DNA of 64,000 nucleotides from Albugo candida. Its lineage: Eukaryota; Oomycota; Peronosporomycetes; Albuginales; Albuginaceae. Positions within the stretch are counted from its first letter, which is position 1. Each line of letters begins with the position of its first letter. The stretch is from contig CAJNAR010000005.1 in the NCBI GenBank assembly GCA_905220665.1, positions 124,001-188,000 on the forward strand, given 5' to 3'. The notes beneath the pieces were generated by a model that saw only the letters and a list, made by a program, of their open reading frames with translations, was not told where the DNA came from and ran no database searches. Below, piece after piece: positions 10,537 through 20,899 of the stretch. A program made the translations under genes and the position numbers.

Positions 10537-11588
10537 CTATTGCCAGTGTTTGGCCGGTTTCATATGAAAGTTCTCGTACAGTCGAAGTAAGTTTCGTTGG
10601 AGCATTGCTACGGTCACTTTTCCAACAAGTGGAACGTACTTAACGCCTGGGATCTACGTAAGACCCATGAGCTCAGAGCCTTTTAGTACGAGAAAAAGTA
10701 TTGGTGTACCTTGAGGAGGTTAGCTTCGTCCACATTCTTGTAAGAAGACACGTTGATTACAACCGTGTTTTCAGCAACCCAGTCAAGCGGTAACTTGTAG
10801 TCTTTTACGGGTACACCAGTTATGATTACGTGCGATTTTTTGCAAGCACTTTCATTCGTCTCCTGGGTCTGGTCATGTCAACGTAAGAAAATAGCCAAAA
10901 TATTGATAAAAAAACGTACTTGAATGAGTTTCCCACGGCGATACAAGTACAATGAGTCGACATCTATACTATACACATCCGCTCCGTCATTTGCGAGCAT
11001 TGCAGCCAATGGTCGTCCGACAATGTCACTTCGGTTGATGACTGTAATATTTTTACCATTTAGATGGTCACCTTCTGGATTTGCCTTATCATATACACTT
11101 AAATATTCCAAAATTTTAACAATTGCCAACGGTGTACACGGTAGTACACATTTCTGTGTCTTTTGGTCATCCATAAAACGAATATTACGATAAAGATTCC
11201 CTCGGTAGTACTGGCACAGCCCTTCAGCATCCTTTTTTATAGCAATAGAATCACGTAAGAAGTCATCCATAGTTCCTCCAAAAAACGATGGAAAGTTGCC
11301 GAAACAAGGGTAGTACACGATGATACCGTGCACTTCTGGATCATCATTAGCAAGAGTCAATGCATCCATTAAATTATCTTTCTCAACCTCTCTTAGCTCA
11401 TAGCGAATTCCACTGGCACAGCAAGTTTTGCCTGTCCAATCAGCATACTTTCTAGCAGCCTTGTCATCGTTTGCTAAGAATCCTACGAGCTTTGGCCCCT
11501 TTCCATTCAGCTCCTTAGTAATGTAGGATCGAACAGCGTCATTAAACGGAGCAGCTATCAAACCAGCATCGATCTTTTCACCCATCAT
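10537..11588 (-). CDS. MTD1: NAD-dependent 5,10-methylenetetrahydrofolate dehydrogenase, MTD1 type
   Basis: Three exons, 11588-10920, 10868-10710 and 10653-10537, give 314 residues (yeast MTD1 320). The Rossmann part carries VINRSDIVGRPLAAML and the C-terminal lobe VPLVGKVTVAMLQRN. In bifunctional FolD-type enzymes the catalytic Lys lies four residues after a Tyr (YVxxK) and a Gln lies in VQLP; here those positions are YADWT and VYYP, that is Thr and Tyr, matching the changes known in the monofunctional yeast enzyme. It therefore probably oxidises methylene-THF to methenyl-THF with NAD+ in the cytosol and lacks cyclohydrolase activity. The gene ends 27 bp from the stop of the kinase gene, tail-to-tail. 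Confidence 0.9.
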
Positions 11589-11661
11589 TAATTAACTACC
11601 AGTGGTTCTGTTATTGTGCCACAAACACGCACTTAAGAACTGTTAAGTATGTAGACATTGA

Positions 11662-12889
11662 TTATCTCTTTGCCAAGTCCTTGGCAGTTCGGTGCAGGTG
11701 CAGACTCCAATCCATTTTCGTTTGCGTAACTATACACATATTTACTGTAAACGATTGAAAATTGGGTAGAAAATGGTACCTGGCATGATCCGACGCATCT
11801 CTTTCAATGTTTCGTGAGACATGTTGATGTACAATTCGTCCAAAGAGTTCTTTCAAGTGCAACATATAAGTGTGTGTAGCGGTAGGATGATGGCAGTCGA
11901 TTACCTGAAGTGAGTCTTCTGCGTCTTTGATAACATGAACAACCTCTTCTCCGAGCTCAAGTGGCGTCTTATTGAGGGAAAGTGTCTGCTGTACCTTCTT
12001 GGTGTCTTGCAATTGCAAATTGCCATTTTCGTAATAGTGAACGTGCAAATTGATCACACCAGACATCACATTCGGCTGAACTCCAACATCCACTTCCCAT
12101 CGACTCTTCCATTGTCCACTCCTAATGATAATGAATTTACATGATATGCAGTATGCCAAAATGACGCATTTCCCACCAATAATTACGCAGGTTCACTCGC
12201 TCCGTACACATCAAGATAAGGAGTTTTGATTCTTTAGCATATACAGCCGTGTTTGCTCTATGCAGTTGTAGCCTGAGCCAAAGGTATTCCCCATATATGC
12301 ACCATACACATACTCATTCATGTACTCTCGAGCTTCGTAGTCCTGCAATGCATTCTCAATGGCAAGCCTGATAACGCTTAATTGGAATGGTTTTCTCCAT
12401 TGACATCAAACAAAACTCTGAACCTTTCATCGCGCAAAATGCCTGACGTATCAATTTTCAATTCTGCCGATGAAATTTCATTGAGCTCCTACGCGCATTG
12501 CTATTAGATATTTGAACGTACAATAAAGACACGAACCTGTGTGAAATGGTCGAATCCATACATAAGGTTTGTCCGTGGGTCAACATAGTGTTTCTCATCA
12601 ATTTGACTTTCTTGGCAGATCAGCAGCTGCGACATTGACTTAATATGAAAACTTTATACTGATATCGGAAGCATACTTTGTGATCCTGATTGGGAATAGC
12701 AACCGCAAAATAATTTGTATGATGGTAGTGCTCAAATAATGTCTTCAGATAATCACTCGAGAAGAATTGCTCAGGCAGCAGCTCTTTGAGCTCCTTCAGC
12801 ACTTCATGAGTTTGGCCAGGCGGGCTTGACAGTAGAAAATCCCTCAATATCAATCGAGCTTGATCCTCGGAAATGCTTGTGTTGATCAT
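11662..12889 (-). CDS. CAPZA: F-actin-capping protein subunit alpha
   Basis: Eight small exons: 12889-12677, 12626-12537, 12488-12424, 12367-12314, 12272-12177, 12121-11905, 11849-11780 and 11729-11662, with introns of 42-57 nt; the spliced protein is 290 residues (human 286). Hallmarks: SSPPGQTHEVLKELKELL near the N-terminus, RTNLMYGFDHFTQ, ALQDYEAREY, TAVYAKESKLLILMC, NYWSGQWKSRWEV, and the C-terminal LRRxLPVTRTKIDW-like block RRIMPVTQTKMDWSLHLHR, ending in the basic amphipathic tail that binds the barbed end. Capping protein alpha works as a heterodimer with beta to cap actin filaments. Every exon junction is supported by family alignment from memory and by frame; intron 6 and 7 positions are fixed by the restored RRIMPVTQTK. 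Confidence 0.92.
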
Positions 12890-12977
12890 TGCTTTGCGGT
12901 CACTCTATTCGAGGATATGTGATCCGCATCCTTATCTGATGTTACGCCGACATTATACATCTACTCGCGTGCCATAA

Positions 12978-15863
12978 ATGCGATCAAGTTTTGTGCAAGG
13001 TCGGGTCGCCTTACGCTCCACCTTTCGTGTTTCAAGATCTTTAATCGCATCACCCCAATGTGCTTTGCCAAGGGCACTTTACACGCGAGCTTTCTCTATA
13101 AGAAGCAGTATTTTTCAGTCGGTGAGTCGAGCTCCACGTTCATTTCTATCCAACCGTTCGATTGCGTGGTTCTCCTCCGCTGATAATGACAGCAATGATC
13201 CCAGCAAGAAACAACCGGATGAGTCAGTTCAAGATGAGGATGTGAGTGTCATTGAAGGCAATGCAGTGACATCCCTGCTTACAGAAGGAGATCAAAACAC
13301 CGTTGTTTCTCATGTAGTAATTGTGCCTACACACAGACGTCCATTTTTTCCCGGAGTCATCTTTCCAATGACGATTTCGGATCCTCAACTACGGAATTCA
13401 CTTGTTAGTCTTAAAAAGTCGGGACAGCACCATGTTGGTGTCTTTCTTCGGAAAAATGCATCGAATCCTATCTCAGAAGTGGACACGAGCAAAGACTCGA
13501 AATCTCACGAAGCAGCTTTACAAAATGGAATTCTTGGGTCAAGTCAGCATCAAGATGATGAATTAATTCGTGACTTGAGTGAAATTCATCACGTTGGGAG
13601 TTTGGCTCGTGTTGATAGTCTCATTCCTTTGGATGCAAATAATCTACAAGTTCTATTGGTGTCCCAACGTCGCATTATTATCGAGAGCTTGCTTGACTCA
13701 GACCTTCCGCTTCGTGTTAATATTGGATCACTTGAGGCACAAGAGTACGATGCCGAAAGTAAATTGGTCCGGGCATATTCGAACGAAATTGTGGCTACTT
13801 TGCGTGAAATTGTAAAGTTGAATCCGCTTTTCAAAGACCACATGCAGTTTTTTTCTCGGAGAATCGATATTCACAATCCATTTAAATTGGCTGACTTTGC
13901 CGCATCCGTGACCACAGCAGATGGAGAAGATTTGCAGCTGGTAATGGAAGAAATGAATTGTGAGCTTCGCTTGAAAAAGTCGTTGGAACTAATTACAAAG
14001 GAACTGGAACTAAGCAAAGTGCAACAAGTTATCAAGGAGCAAGTCGAAGCCAAGATCTCCAAAAATCAGCGCCAATATCTATTAATGGAGCAACTCAAGG
14101 TGATAAAAAAGGAGCTTGGATTAGAAAAAGACGATAAAGAAGCGATGATACAAAAGTTCAGAGAGCGAATTGATGCATTTGAACCCGGATGGCTTCCTGA
14201 GGCAGCACAGGCCGCCATCGATGAAGAGATTCAAAAACTGGAGATGCTGGAAAAAAATTCATCAGAATTCAATGTGACGAGAAATTACTTAGAGTGGCTT
14301 ACACAGCTTCCATGGGGCAAAGCTACTGTAGAAAACTTTGACATTCAAAAAGCCAAAAAAGTCTTGGATAATGATCACTATGGCTTGTCGGATATCAAAG
14401 AGCGTATTCTGGAATTCATTGCTGTGTCAAAACTGAAAGAAAGTGTTCAGGGCAAGATTCTTTGCTTTGTAGGGCCACCAGGAGTGGGGAAAACGAGCAT
14501 AGGAAAATCCATTGCTGAATGCCTGAATCGAGAATTTTATCGTTTTTCTGTGGGTGGACTAAGTGACGTGGCAGAAATCAAAGGTCATCGTCGTACTTAT
14601 GTTGGGGCGATGCCTGGCAAAGTCATTCAATGTCTCAAGACTACCCAAAGCTCCAACCCTCTAATTTTGATTGATGAAATCGATAAACTCGGCAGAGGCT
14701 ATCAAGGTGATCCAGCATCCGCATTATTGGAATTACTCGACCCATCACAAAATCAGCACTTTGTCGATCACTTTATGGATGTTCCAGTAGATTTATCTCG
14801 CATTCTCTTCATTTGTACTGCGAATGTGACCGACACCATCCCGGGGCCTCTTTTGGATCGAATGGAAGTACTGCGTCTGTCCGGATATGATGCACCCGAA
14901 AAACTATCGATCGCAAGGGAATATCTTGTTCCAAAGGTGATGAAAAGAACAGGTCTTGACCAGTACAAAGGTGGATGCGACAAAGACACAGCATTTTGCC
15001 TGACTGATGATGCAATTCTGACACTTGTAAAGCAGTATTGCAGAGAGAGCGGATTGCGGAATCTAGAACAGCACATTGAGCGCATTTTCAGAAAAGTTGC
15101 ACTCGAAATCGTGCAGGAACAAGAAAAAACTCAAAAGCAGGTTATCGATTTGACCGAGGAGAGCGACAAATATCGCATCACAGCCGAAAAGCTGTACAAG
15201 TATGTCGGTAAACCAGTGTATCAGTCGTACGTACAATGCCATGCTACTTCCCGTAAAGGTTGAACTAACCCGTGTTTCTATTGAAGCGATCGTATGTATG
15301 ATACAATGCCACCCGGTGTGGTTATGGGTCTAGCGTGGACTGCGATGGGTGGATCGTCATTGTATATTGAGACCACTGCAATCACTTTGGACAGTGAGAA
15401 AGCCGGATTGGTCACAACTGGTCAAATGGGGTCCGTGATGGAAGAAAGCACGAAAATCGCTCACACACACGCTAGGCACATGCTGCAAGAGCTAGACCCG
15501 ACCAATTCCTTTTTTAAACGCGCGGAGATCCATATGCATGTTCCTGAAGGAGCGACTCCTAAGGACGGACCGTCAGCAGGATGCACTATGGTAACTGCGT
15601 TGCTTTCTCTAGCCTTGAAGAAAGCAGTTCGCTCGGATCTAGCGATGACGGGAGAGGTATCTTTAACGGGTAAAGTGTTGCCTGTGGGTGGCATTAAGGA
15701 GAAAACAATCGCTGCAAAAAATGCGGGTGTTTCCGTATTAGTGTTGCCGAAAGGTAATCAGCGTGACTTCGAAGAATTGGAAGAATATCTGCGGAAAGAT
15801 TTAGAAGTCCATTTTGCTGACTCTTACGCAGATGTCTACAAAGTAGCTTTCACTGACCAATAA
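12978..15863 (+). CDS. LONP1: Mitochondrial Lon protease
   Basis: Two exons, 12978-15226 and 15287-15863; the 60-nt intron splits a Ser codon in VYQSDRMYD. 941 residues. The first 45 residues are rich in Arg, Ser and Ala with no acids, a mitochondrial presequence. Then the LON N-domain (about 110-330, [16 protein letters not shown]), a coiled region, and the AAA+ domain with Walker [10 protein letters not shown] (about 499), Walker [10 protein letters not shown] and sensor/arginine-finger regions. The proteolytic domain has the catalytic Ser in DGPSAGC (about 846) and Lys in GGIKEK (about 887). ATP-dependent degradation of damaged matrix proteins is expected. It is divergent from the capping protein gene with 88 bp between start codons. 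Confidence 0.96.
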
Positions 15864-15992
15864 AAAAACCAATGACGGGACGCAGCGTATAGGGGATTAT
15901 AGGTACAGTTTAGTGTTTTTTTTGCACCGAGTCAAAAAGTGAAAATTTGACTTTAGATCACGTGATCTGCTTCCTTTAGAATTTATTGGCTC

Positions 15993-16690
15993 ATGGTTTT
16001 ACGTGCGGTGTGGAATGTCGCCAGCGCACTCTTATATCGGCGAGTGAATAAACAGAAAATTAAACCCGGACTAGGAATATTATATCCAGCTATATGGAAA
16101 GCACGCACCGGATTTCTCGATTGTGATATCAATTTGCATCTGAATAATGCCTCTTATTTATATAGCATGGAGCTGGCTCGATGGCACTTCTGCACGTAAG
16201 TCAACTGGTAGATTATGAATACGAGTTTCGCTAATTTACGCTCAACAGAATCAATGGACTAACACAAACCGTTCTGAAAAACCGCTGCTTGTTTTTAGTG
16301 GCTTCATCCTCAATCCGGTTCCGATATCCCATCCAGCCTTTTGGTGCATACGAAGTACACACTCAATTGGCACACTATGACGAACGATTTTCCTATTTTG
16401 TACAGCGATTTCATTGTCCGTCAACAGGAAAAATATTTGCAGAGGGCTTGTGTCGCATCATTATCAAGAAGCAAGGAAAAGACGTTCCGCCGGTTCAGCT
16501 CTGCGCCCAGATTGGAGTGGATCTTACTGCGATCAAAGCAGAGACGACTCCAGCCATTGTGCAAAAATTTTCTGACTGGGATAGAGTCTGTCAATCAGAC
16601 ATGGAAGACTTCAATCGACGGGAGATGGAAAATGTCTCCAAACGTAAGAAGAGATTTGTCGACATTTTCACTCGAAGCATCAACTTTTAA
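15993..16690 (+). CDS. Hotdog-fold acyl thioesterase-like protein (THEM6-like)
   Basis: Two exons, 15993-16195 and 16249-16690, give 214 residues. The core carries DCDINLHLNNASYLYSMELARW, the D-x-D-x-N-x-H-x-N-N-x-x-Y signature of 4HBT hotdog thioesterases, followed by strands IRFRYPIQPFGAYEVHTQL and FVQRFHCPSTGKIFAEGLCR. The N-terminal 25 residues are hydrophobic/basic and could be a membrane anchor or targeting segment. The C-terminal 40 residues are charged with a KRKKR cluster. Substrate is unknown; family members hydrolyse acyl-CoA or related thioesters. Some THEM6-like proteins lack demonstrated activity. Confidence 0.82.
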
Positions 16691-16950
16691 CAACATTAGT
16701 GTAATGTTTGCATGGAAAGAGCAGGGTTAGTGCATTTAAAAAGAAACACCATTTCATTGCTACTGATTGATTTTAATTCTAAGTGGTGAAATTCCAATTC
16801 AGTTATTCCTCACAATATTGTCTTTCTAATCGCTTCACTAAGGGAAAAAATCCAGACTACCCTCCGACTTCTAGACCGTTTAAATAGCCATCAAGTGCCG
16901 TACCATATAACACCGTCTGAAATTGTAGACACAAAACCCTGTGCTCGATA

Positions 16951-17508
16951 CTAAATAATTCGAGCTACTTTCGCAGGCACTACACGTGGATTTTCGGAGG
17001 TCAATTTGCGCTTTGTAGCCAGCTTAAAATTGAATGTGCAATTGTGTTCTTCTGCGTAGCGATGGAGATTACAGAACTTAAATCCACAGTGACAGGTGAC
17101 CGCCGTCAATCCAATCCGAGCCTTGCATTCCCAACATCGTCTTCTATTTTTTTGTATTGGAAAATTTGTATCAGGTGAGCCGCTTATTTCGATAGAAAAG
17201 ACTTGATGAGGCATAACTTTTGAGGCGGAATTTTGACTCAATTGCAAGCAATTTCTCCGGAAAATAGCAGCCGGGAGAGGCTCATTTGATAATCGATCCG
17301 TCAACCCTTCAAGATTGTTTTCAATTGCCGATATTACTCCCATCGTCTCTTTCTTCGCTGAATGAGCGCAAGAGGAGCTAAGAGAAGCTCTTGATTCACC
17401 TGAATTTGCTGATGAGAAAGGTGTAGTATTATCGTGTCCAAACGGAGTGGTCGACTTCGACTTCGAGGTAGAAGACGTTCCTGGTTCACTGGGTGCTGGA
17501 GGCGTCAT
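16951..17508 (-). CDS. AN1-type zinc finger protein
   Basis: Intronless, 185 residues. The first 50 residues are Ser/Thr/Pro-rich. Residues about 122-165 are an AN1 finger: CWECKARIGLTAVTCHCGFKFC then HRYAEEHNC, with all expected Cys/His ligands. The usual AN1 tail (DYKxxGxxxIxKxNPxV) is replaced by a Lys-rich stretch that keeps NPRVVPAKVARI. No A20 finger is visible, so it differs from the common A20/AN1 stress-associated proteins. AN1 proteins bind ubiquitin or proteasome partners; the role here is inferred only. Confidence 0.8.
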   Translation of the reverse strand: MTPPAPSEPGTSSTSKSKSTTPFGHDNTTPFSSANSGESRASLSSSCAHSAKKETMGVISAIENNLEGLTDRLSNEPLPAAIFRRNCLQLSQNSASKVMPHQVFSIEISGSPDTNFPIQKNRRRCWECKARIGLTAVTCHCGFKFCNLHRYAEEHNCTFNFKLATKRKLTSENPRVVPAKVARII

Positions 17509-18014
17509 CTTTGAGGCAAAATTGGAAATGTGTTCAAAAAAAAACAGACTTTATATGATTCTATGTACCCTCTTCAATACAGGAAAAGAAATTGAAAAAT
17601 GGAAATTTTATTTCACTTTATAAAATGGTTATAACAGACGTATCATATGCATTCTGTCTGTTACTAAGGACGGGGTGGTTTGATTCGTTTTCGGAGTGTG
17701 ATTACGTTTACGCTGAGAAAACATAATCACTCTTTTCCTGCAGTTCGCGACTGCTCGAAAATTTCCTAGTATAACGCAAGCGGGCAACACAAAATCGTTA
17801 CCGAGTGTCTCCAAAGTTGCACTTGGACTATACTCAATTGATTTACCCAAATATCGGAATATTGCTATCGATATAGTCGTGGGTTAAAAATTAGTTTTAT
17901 CGAGCAGTCCGCTGAAATATATTTGGTAGACAGGGCGCCTAAACCCATCCATGCAATATTTATAACCAACATTCAAGTGGTCTTCTGTCAAATTGCTTCG
18001 TCATGGTCCTTCGA
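17509..18014. other. Intergenic, nothing recognised
   Basis: Short frames on both strands (for example 17629-17850 on the minus strand) have no recognisable domain; the interval is AT-rich near the AN1 start. Confidence 0.5.
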
Positions 18015-20579
18015 TCATGTACACTCGATCACTTTTCCTATGTTCTTTCTGGCTAAATCGTTAGACTCCATGTTTCGAGAATTTATCAATTCAAACAAAT
18101 GTTGTTCTTCTGTCGAGATGACATCTTCCGAAAGTCCACCGTATTCAACTGGAATGTTTTCCAAGGGAATTCGACTTTGTAAAGCTTCTAATATTTGCTT
18201 CTTGCCTCGAACGATGGTGACTTTTGTCTGCGTTACCTCATCCACCATTCCCTTTACTACATTCCAAATCATGCTAAACCAGGAAGGTACGTTGATGATG
18301 AAAATATACGCACAGCGTTCAGGATAGTGCTTTTCCGTGATACTCGCAGCTTTGCGAACATACTCAATCGTTTCACCAGCAAAGTCACTGAATCCTATCC
18401 CTTGTACGTCCACCACAGATATACATTTTTTCATATCATCTTTCTCCACGACTTGCCACAGAAATTCAGTTACAAGCAAGTAATTATGCAAGAGATCGTC
18501 CAGCTGAATACCCGCACTTTTTAACGCTTTGAGGTTTATCTGACCGGGTTTCTCGTAATAAACAGGTTCTCCTTCCTTTCCTCGTTTGTGATAAAAATGT
18601 GGGTAATTTTGTTTGATGATTTCAAGGTACGGCCACGGACGCAGTAGGATCGAGTCCAGCTCCTCCTCTTTCCGCCAAGCCAAAGTCTGCTGATACCGTT
18701 CCAACGCTCTTGCTGAATCACCCTTTGCTGCTATAACATAACGCTGTGGGGTTGACAGTGCAGATACGCCAGTGTGTTCGACCGATGGGTGAGATGTCGC
18801 ACTGCCTAATACATCGGACTCGTCTTGGTTCGTGCTTTCCAAGCTCTGGTCCTCACATGGACGTTCAGACTTGTTTGCTTTTCTCGGTTTATCGGATGAT
18901 GCTGTGTTCGATGTTGACCGTAACGCCAGCTTCTCTCGTGCGGTTTCCGAGATCAGTCGTTCAGGTTGAAATCGATAGTCAACCACAACAAGCTTCAGCG
19001 TACTATTGGCTTGAGGTTCTTCTTCTTCGAGAGATGGGTGACCAAGTCGGGATGTCACCTGTGCAGGCATTCCAAAGAGGGACGACCAAGGATGATCCAA
19101 ATGAACTGCTGCATAAAAAGCAGGCAGTATCACTAGTATGAATACAAATATTTCTCGTCTCAAAAAAGTGTCCAGCCTTGAAGATTCTCCCATTGTGCTC
19201 AGTGAACCAAGTAGTACGTACGATAAGATGCAATATAGAGGGACAAAGACCTGGATCGGTATCAAACGGATAACTTTCACGCTCATATAAAACACGGACC
19301 TCCCAATTCTGTGATTTCCTTTTATAATATCATCTTCATTGAACAGGGAAGATTTTGAAGTGGAAGGATCGAGCTGTGTCTGACGTCGGGGACTGCGCAG
19401 TTTGTTTTGAGGTGAATCCTTCTCCACTAGCGAAAGTAGCTGTGGAGAAGGTTCACCGACAATTTTGAGTACGAGTTGACCAGGACCTTTCGATAAGCTG
19501 TGGTGTATAATCGTCGCTTGATCCCAATTGATTCTTGAATTAACTTGGTTTGCTTGATTCGATTCGATGTGCGTAAGAAGGTATTCCTGTAAACGATCTC
19601 TTGAGATGATGGCTTCCCACTGATTGGCCAAGCAAAGTACGATACGATTTTCATTGCTGTCAATGTCTACGCCCAAGGCCACTGCTCGTTTAAGGAACTG
19701 TTCATACGATGGCAAAACAATTTTCTGCGAGTATTCATATTGGGAAATAATTCTCTTTTGCATGCGTATCTGCTCAATTTTGGGACGATGTGGTGGAAGA
19801 ATCGTAAATTTAAGCTCTGTACCTTTACCATCGGAGCAGATATAGCCACCTGCGATTTGACTTGTATTTTTCTTGTAATTTGAAAGCTTCTTATTGTACA
19901 AAGCAGTATGTCGACGTGATTCCAGAACAGCAATACTCACTTGATGATCACCATAAAAAACAGGGCTTTGTTTTACCTGAGTTGATTGATTAGATGCAGG
20001 TTGGGTTTCGGAGCTAGTTGCAGTACTAGTCGCCAAACCGGTTGCTTCTGATAAACTCGATAGCGAGTTTCTTCTCGAATCCTTTGCATAAGAGCAACGG
20101 TTGACCCGAAGAGATGCATTCACGTTATTTTTCACGATCTTCCCTTCTTTGTAAAATGCGACATACATTTCGCCAGAGCTTTGACGTGGACGTGGTCCAA
20201 TGTAGCCTGTGATTCCACCAGTTTTATTGTTCCACACCCAGCCTCGTCGATTTACGAGAACGACCATATGCCCGTACTCCACAACATCTCCTATTTCTCG
20301 CACATTCAGAGGGTCTAAGACCGTGAACTCGTCTTCCACAAACAAATGATCCAACTCGTCTCCCAGAGGTGGTACACACGATAATATTCCATGTCGACCT
20401 TTTTTTTCATAATAACCGATTCCGAGTAACGAGCCCTTTGAGTCTGCTGTCGAGACTTTTGCAGCAATATTCGATCCGGAGAGATAAGATGACGTAGCGT
20501 ATAATCGGATTGTGCATCCATAACGCAGAATTGCGCTTTGATCATAGGTATCTTGCGATTCTGAAATCAGGAGCGCCAT
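18015..20579 (-). CDS. CRAL-TRIO/SEC14-domain membrane protein
   Basis: Intronless, 854 residues. Residues about 15-160 (YGCTIRLYATSSYLSGSNI ... VEYGHMVVLVNRRGWVWNN) look like a beta-rich, MIR/beta-trefoil-like module. Two hydrophobic helices lie at about 430-458 (IPIQVFVPLYCILSYVLLGSL) and 471-493 (EIFVFILVILPAFYAAVHL). After a Ser/Lys-rich linker, ARALERYQQTLAWRKEEELDSIL is the CRAL-TRIO N-terminal helix motif, and about 660-810 is the lipid-binding lobe: VYYEKPGQINLKAL, DVQGIGFSDF, YPERCAYIFIINVPSWFSMIW, VEYGG. The fold binds phosphatidylinositol or similar lipids in known SEC14 proteins. The combination with two membrane helices suggests lipid transfer or sensing at a membrane (inference). 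Confidence 0.82.
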   Translation of the reverse strand: MALLISESQDTYDQSAILRYGCTIRLYATSSYLSGSNIAAKVSTADSKGSLLGIGYYEKKGRHGILSCVPPLGDELDHLFVEDEFTVLDPLNVREIGDVVEYGHMVVLVNRRGWVWNNKTGGITGYIGPRPRQSSGEMYVAFYKEGKIVKNNVNASLRVNRCSYAKDSRRNSLSSLSEATGLATSTATSSETQPASNQSTQVKQSPVFYGDHQVSIAVLESRRHTALYNKKLSNYKKNTSQIAGGYICSDGKGTELKFTILPPHRPKIEQIRMQKRIISQYEYSQKIVLPSYEQFLKRAVALGVDIDSNENRIVLCLANQWEAIISRDRLQEYLLTHIESNQANQVNSRINWDQATIIHHSLSKGPGQLVLKIVGEPSPQLLSLVEKDSPQNKLRSPRRQTQLDPSTSKSSLFNEDDIIKGNHRIGRSVFYMSVKVIRLIPIQVFVPLYCILSYVLLGSLSTMGESSRLDTFLRREIFVFILVILPAFYAAVHLDHPWSSLFGMPAQVTSRLGHPSLEEEEPQANSTLKLVVVDYRFQPERLISETAREKLALRSTSNTASSDKPRKANKSERPCEDQSLESTNQDESDVLGSATSHPSVEHTGVSALSTPQRYVIAAKGDSARALERYQQTLAWRKEEELDSILLRPWPYLEIIKQNYPHFYHKRGKEGEPVYYEKPGQINLKALKSAGIQLDDLLHNYLLVTEFLWQVVEKDDMKKCISVVDVQGIGFSDFAGETIEYVRKAASITEKHYPERCAYIFIINVPSWFSMIWNVVKGMVDEVTQTKVTIVRGKKQILEALQSRIPLENIPVEYGGLSEDVISTEEQHLFELINSRNMESNDLARKNIGKVIECT

Positions 20580-20899
20580 CTACAGCACAAATGTTGATGA
20601 GACACGAAGGCTCTCTAGCACAAACAACGTACGGGGTTCCACTGCCACACCTGGACTTGCTTTATTGGTGGAAAATACGATAGCTTTCCCACAGTACACA
20701 CGTGTCAACGTGGATGACAGTCGACGGTGGCACGCACACACCAAATGGGTAGGGTGCACATAAAATGAAGGATGGGTTATTGATGAAAAATCAGTATCAT
20801 GTCAGTGAAGCACTAGCTCATCTATTTCTTATCTCTGCGTGCTGATGACAACACTTTCTAATATAAGGAAGAGCGCGATCGACGACGCTTGTACATGGC
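20580..20899. other. Intergenic, nothing recognised
   Basis: 320 bp between the SEC14 gene start and the first lipase stop, with no coding signal that I can support; presumably the SEC14 gene promoter. Confidence 0.5.

Noticed and set aside
17629..17850. Minus-strand 73-codon frame in the intergenic region
   Set aside because: No motif, low-complexity context, no neighbour relation.
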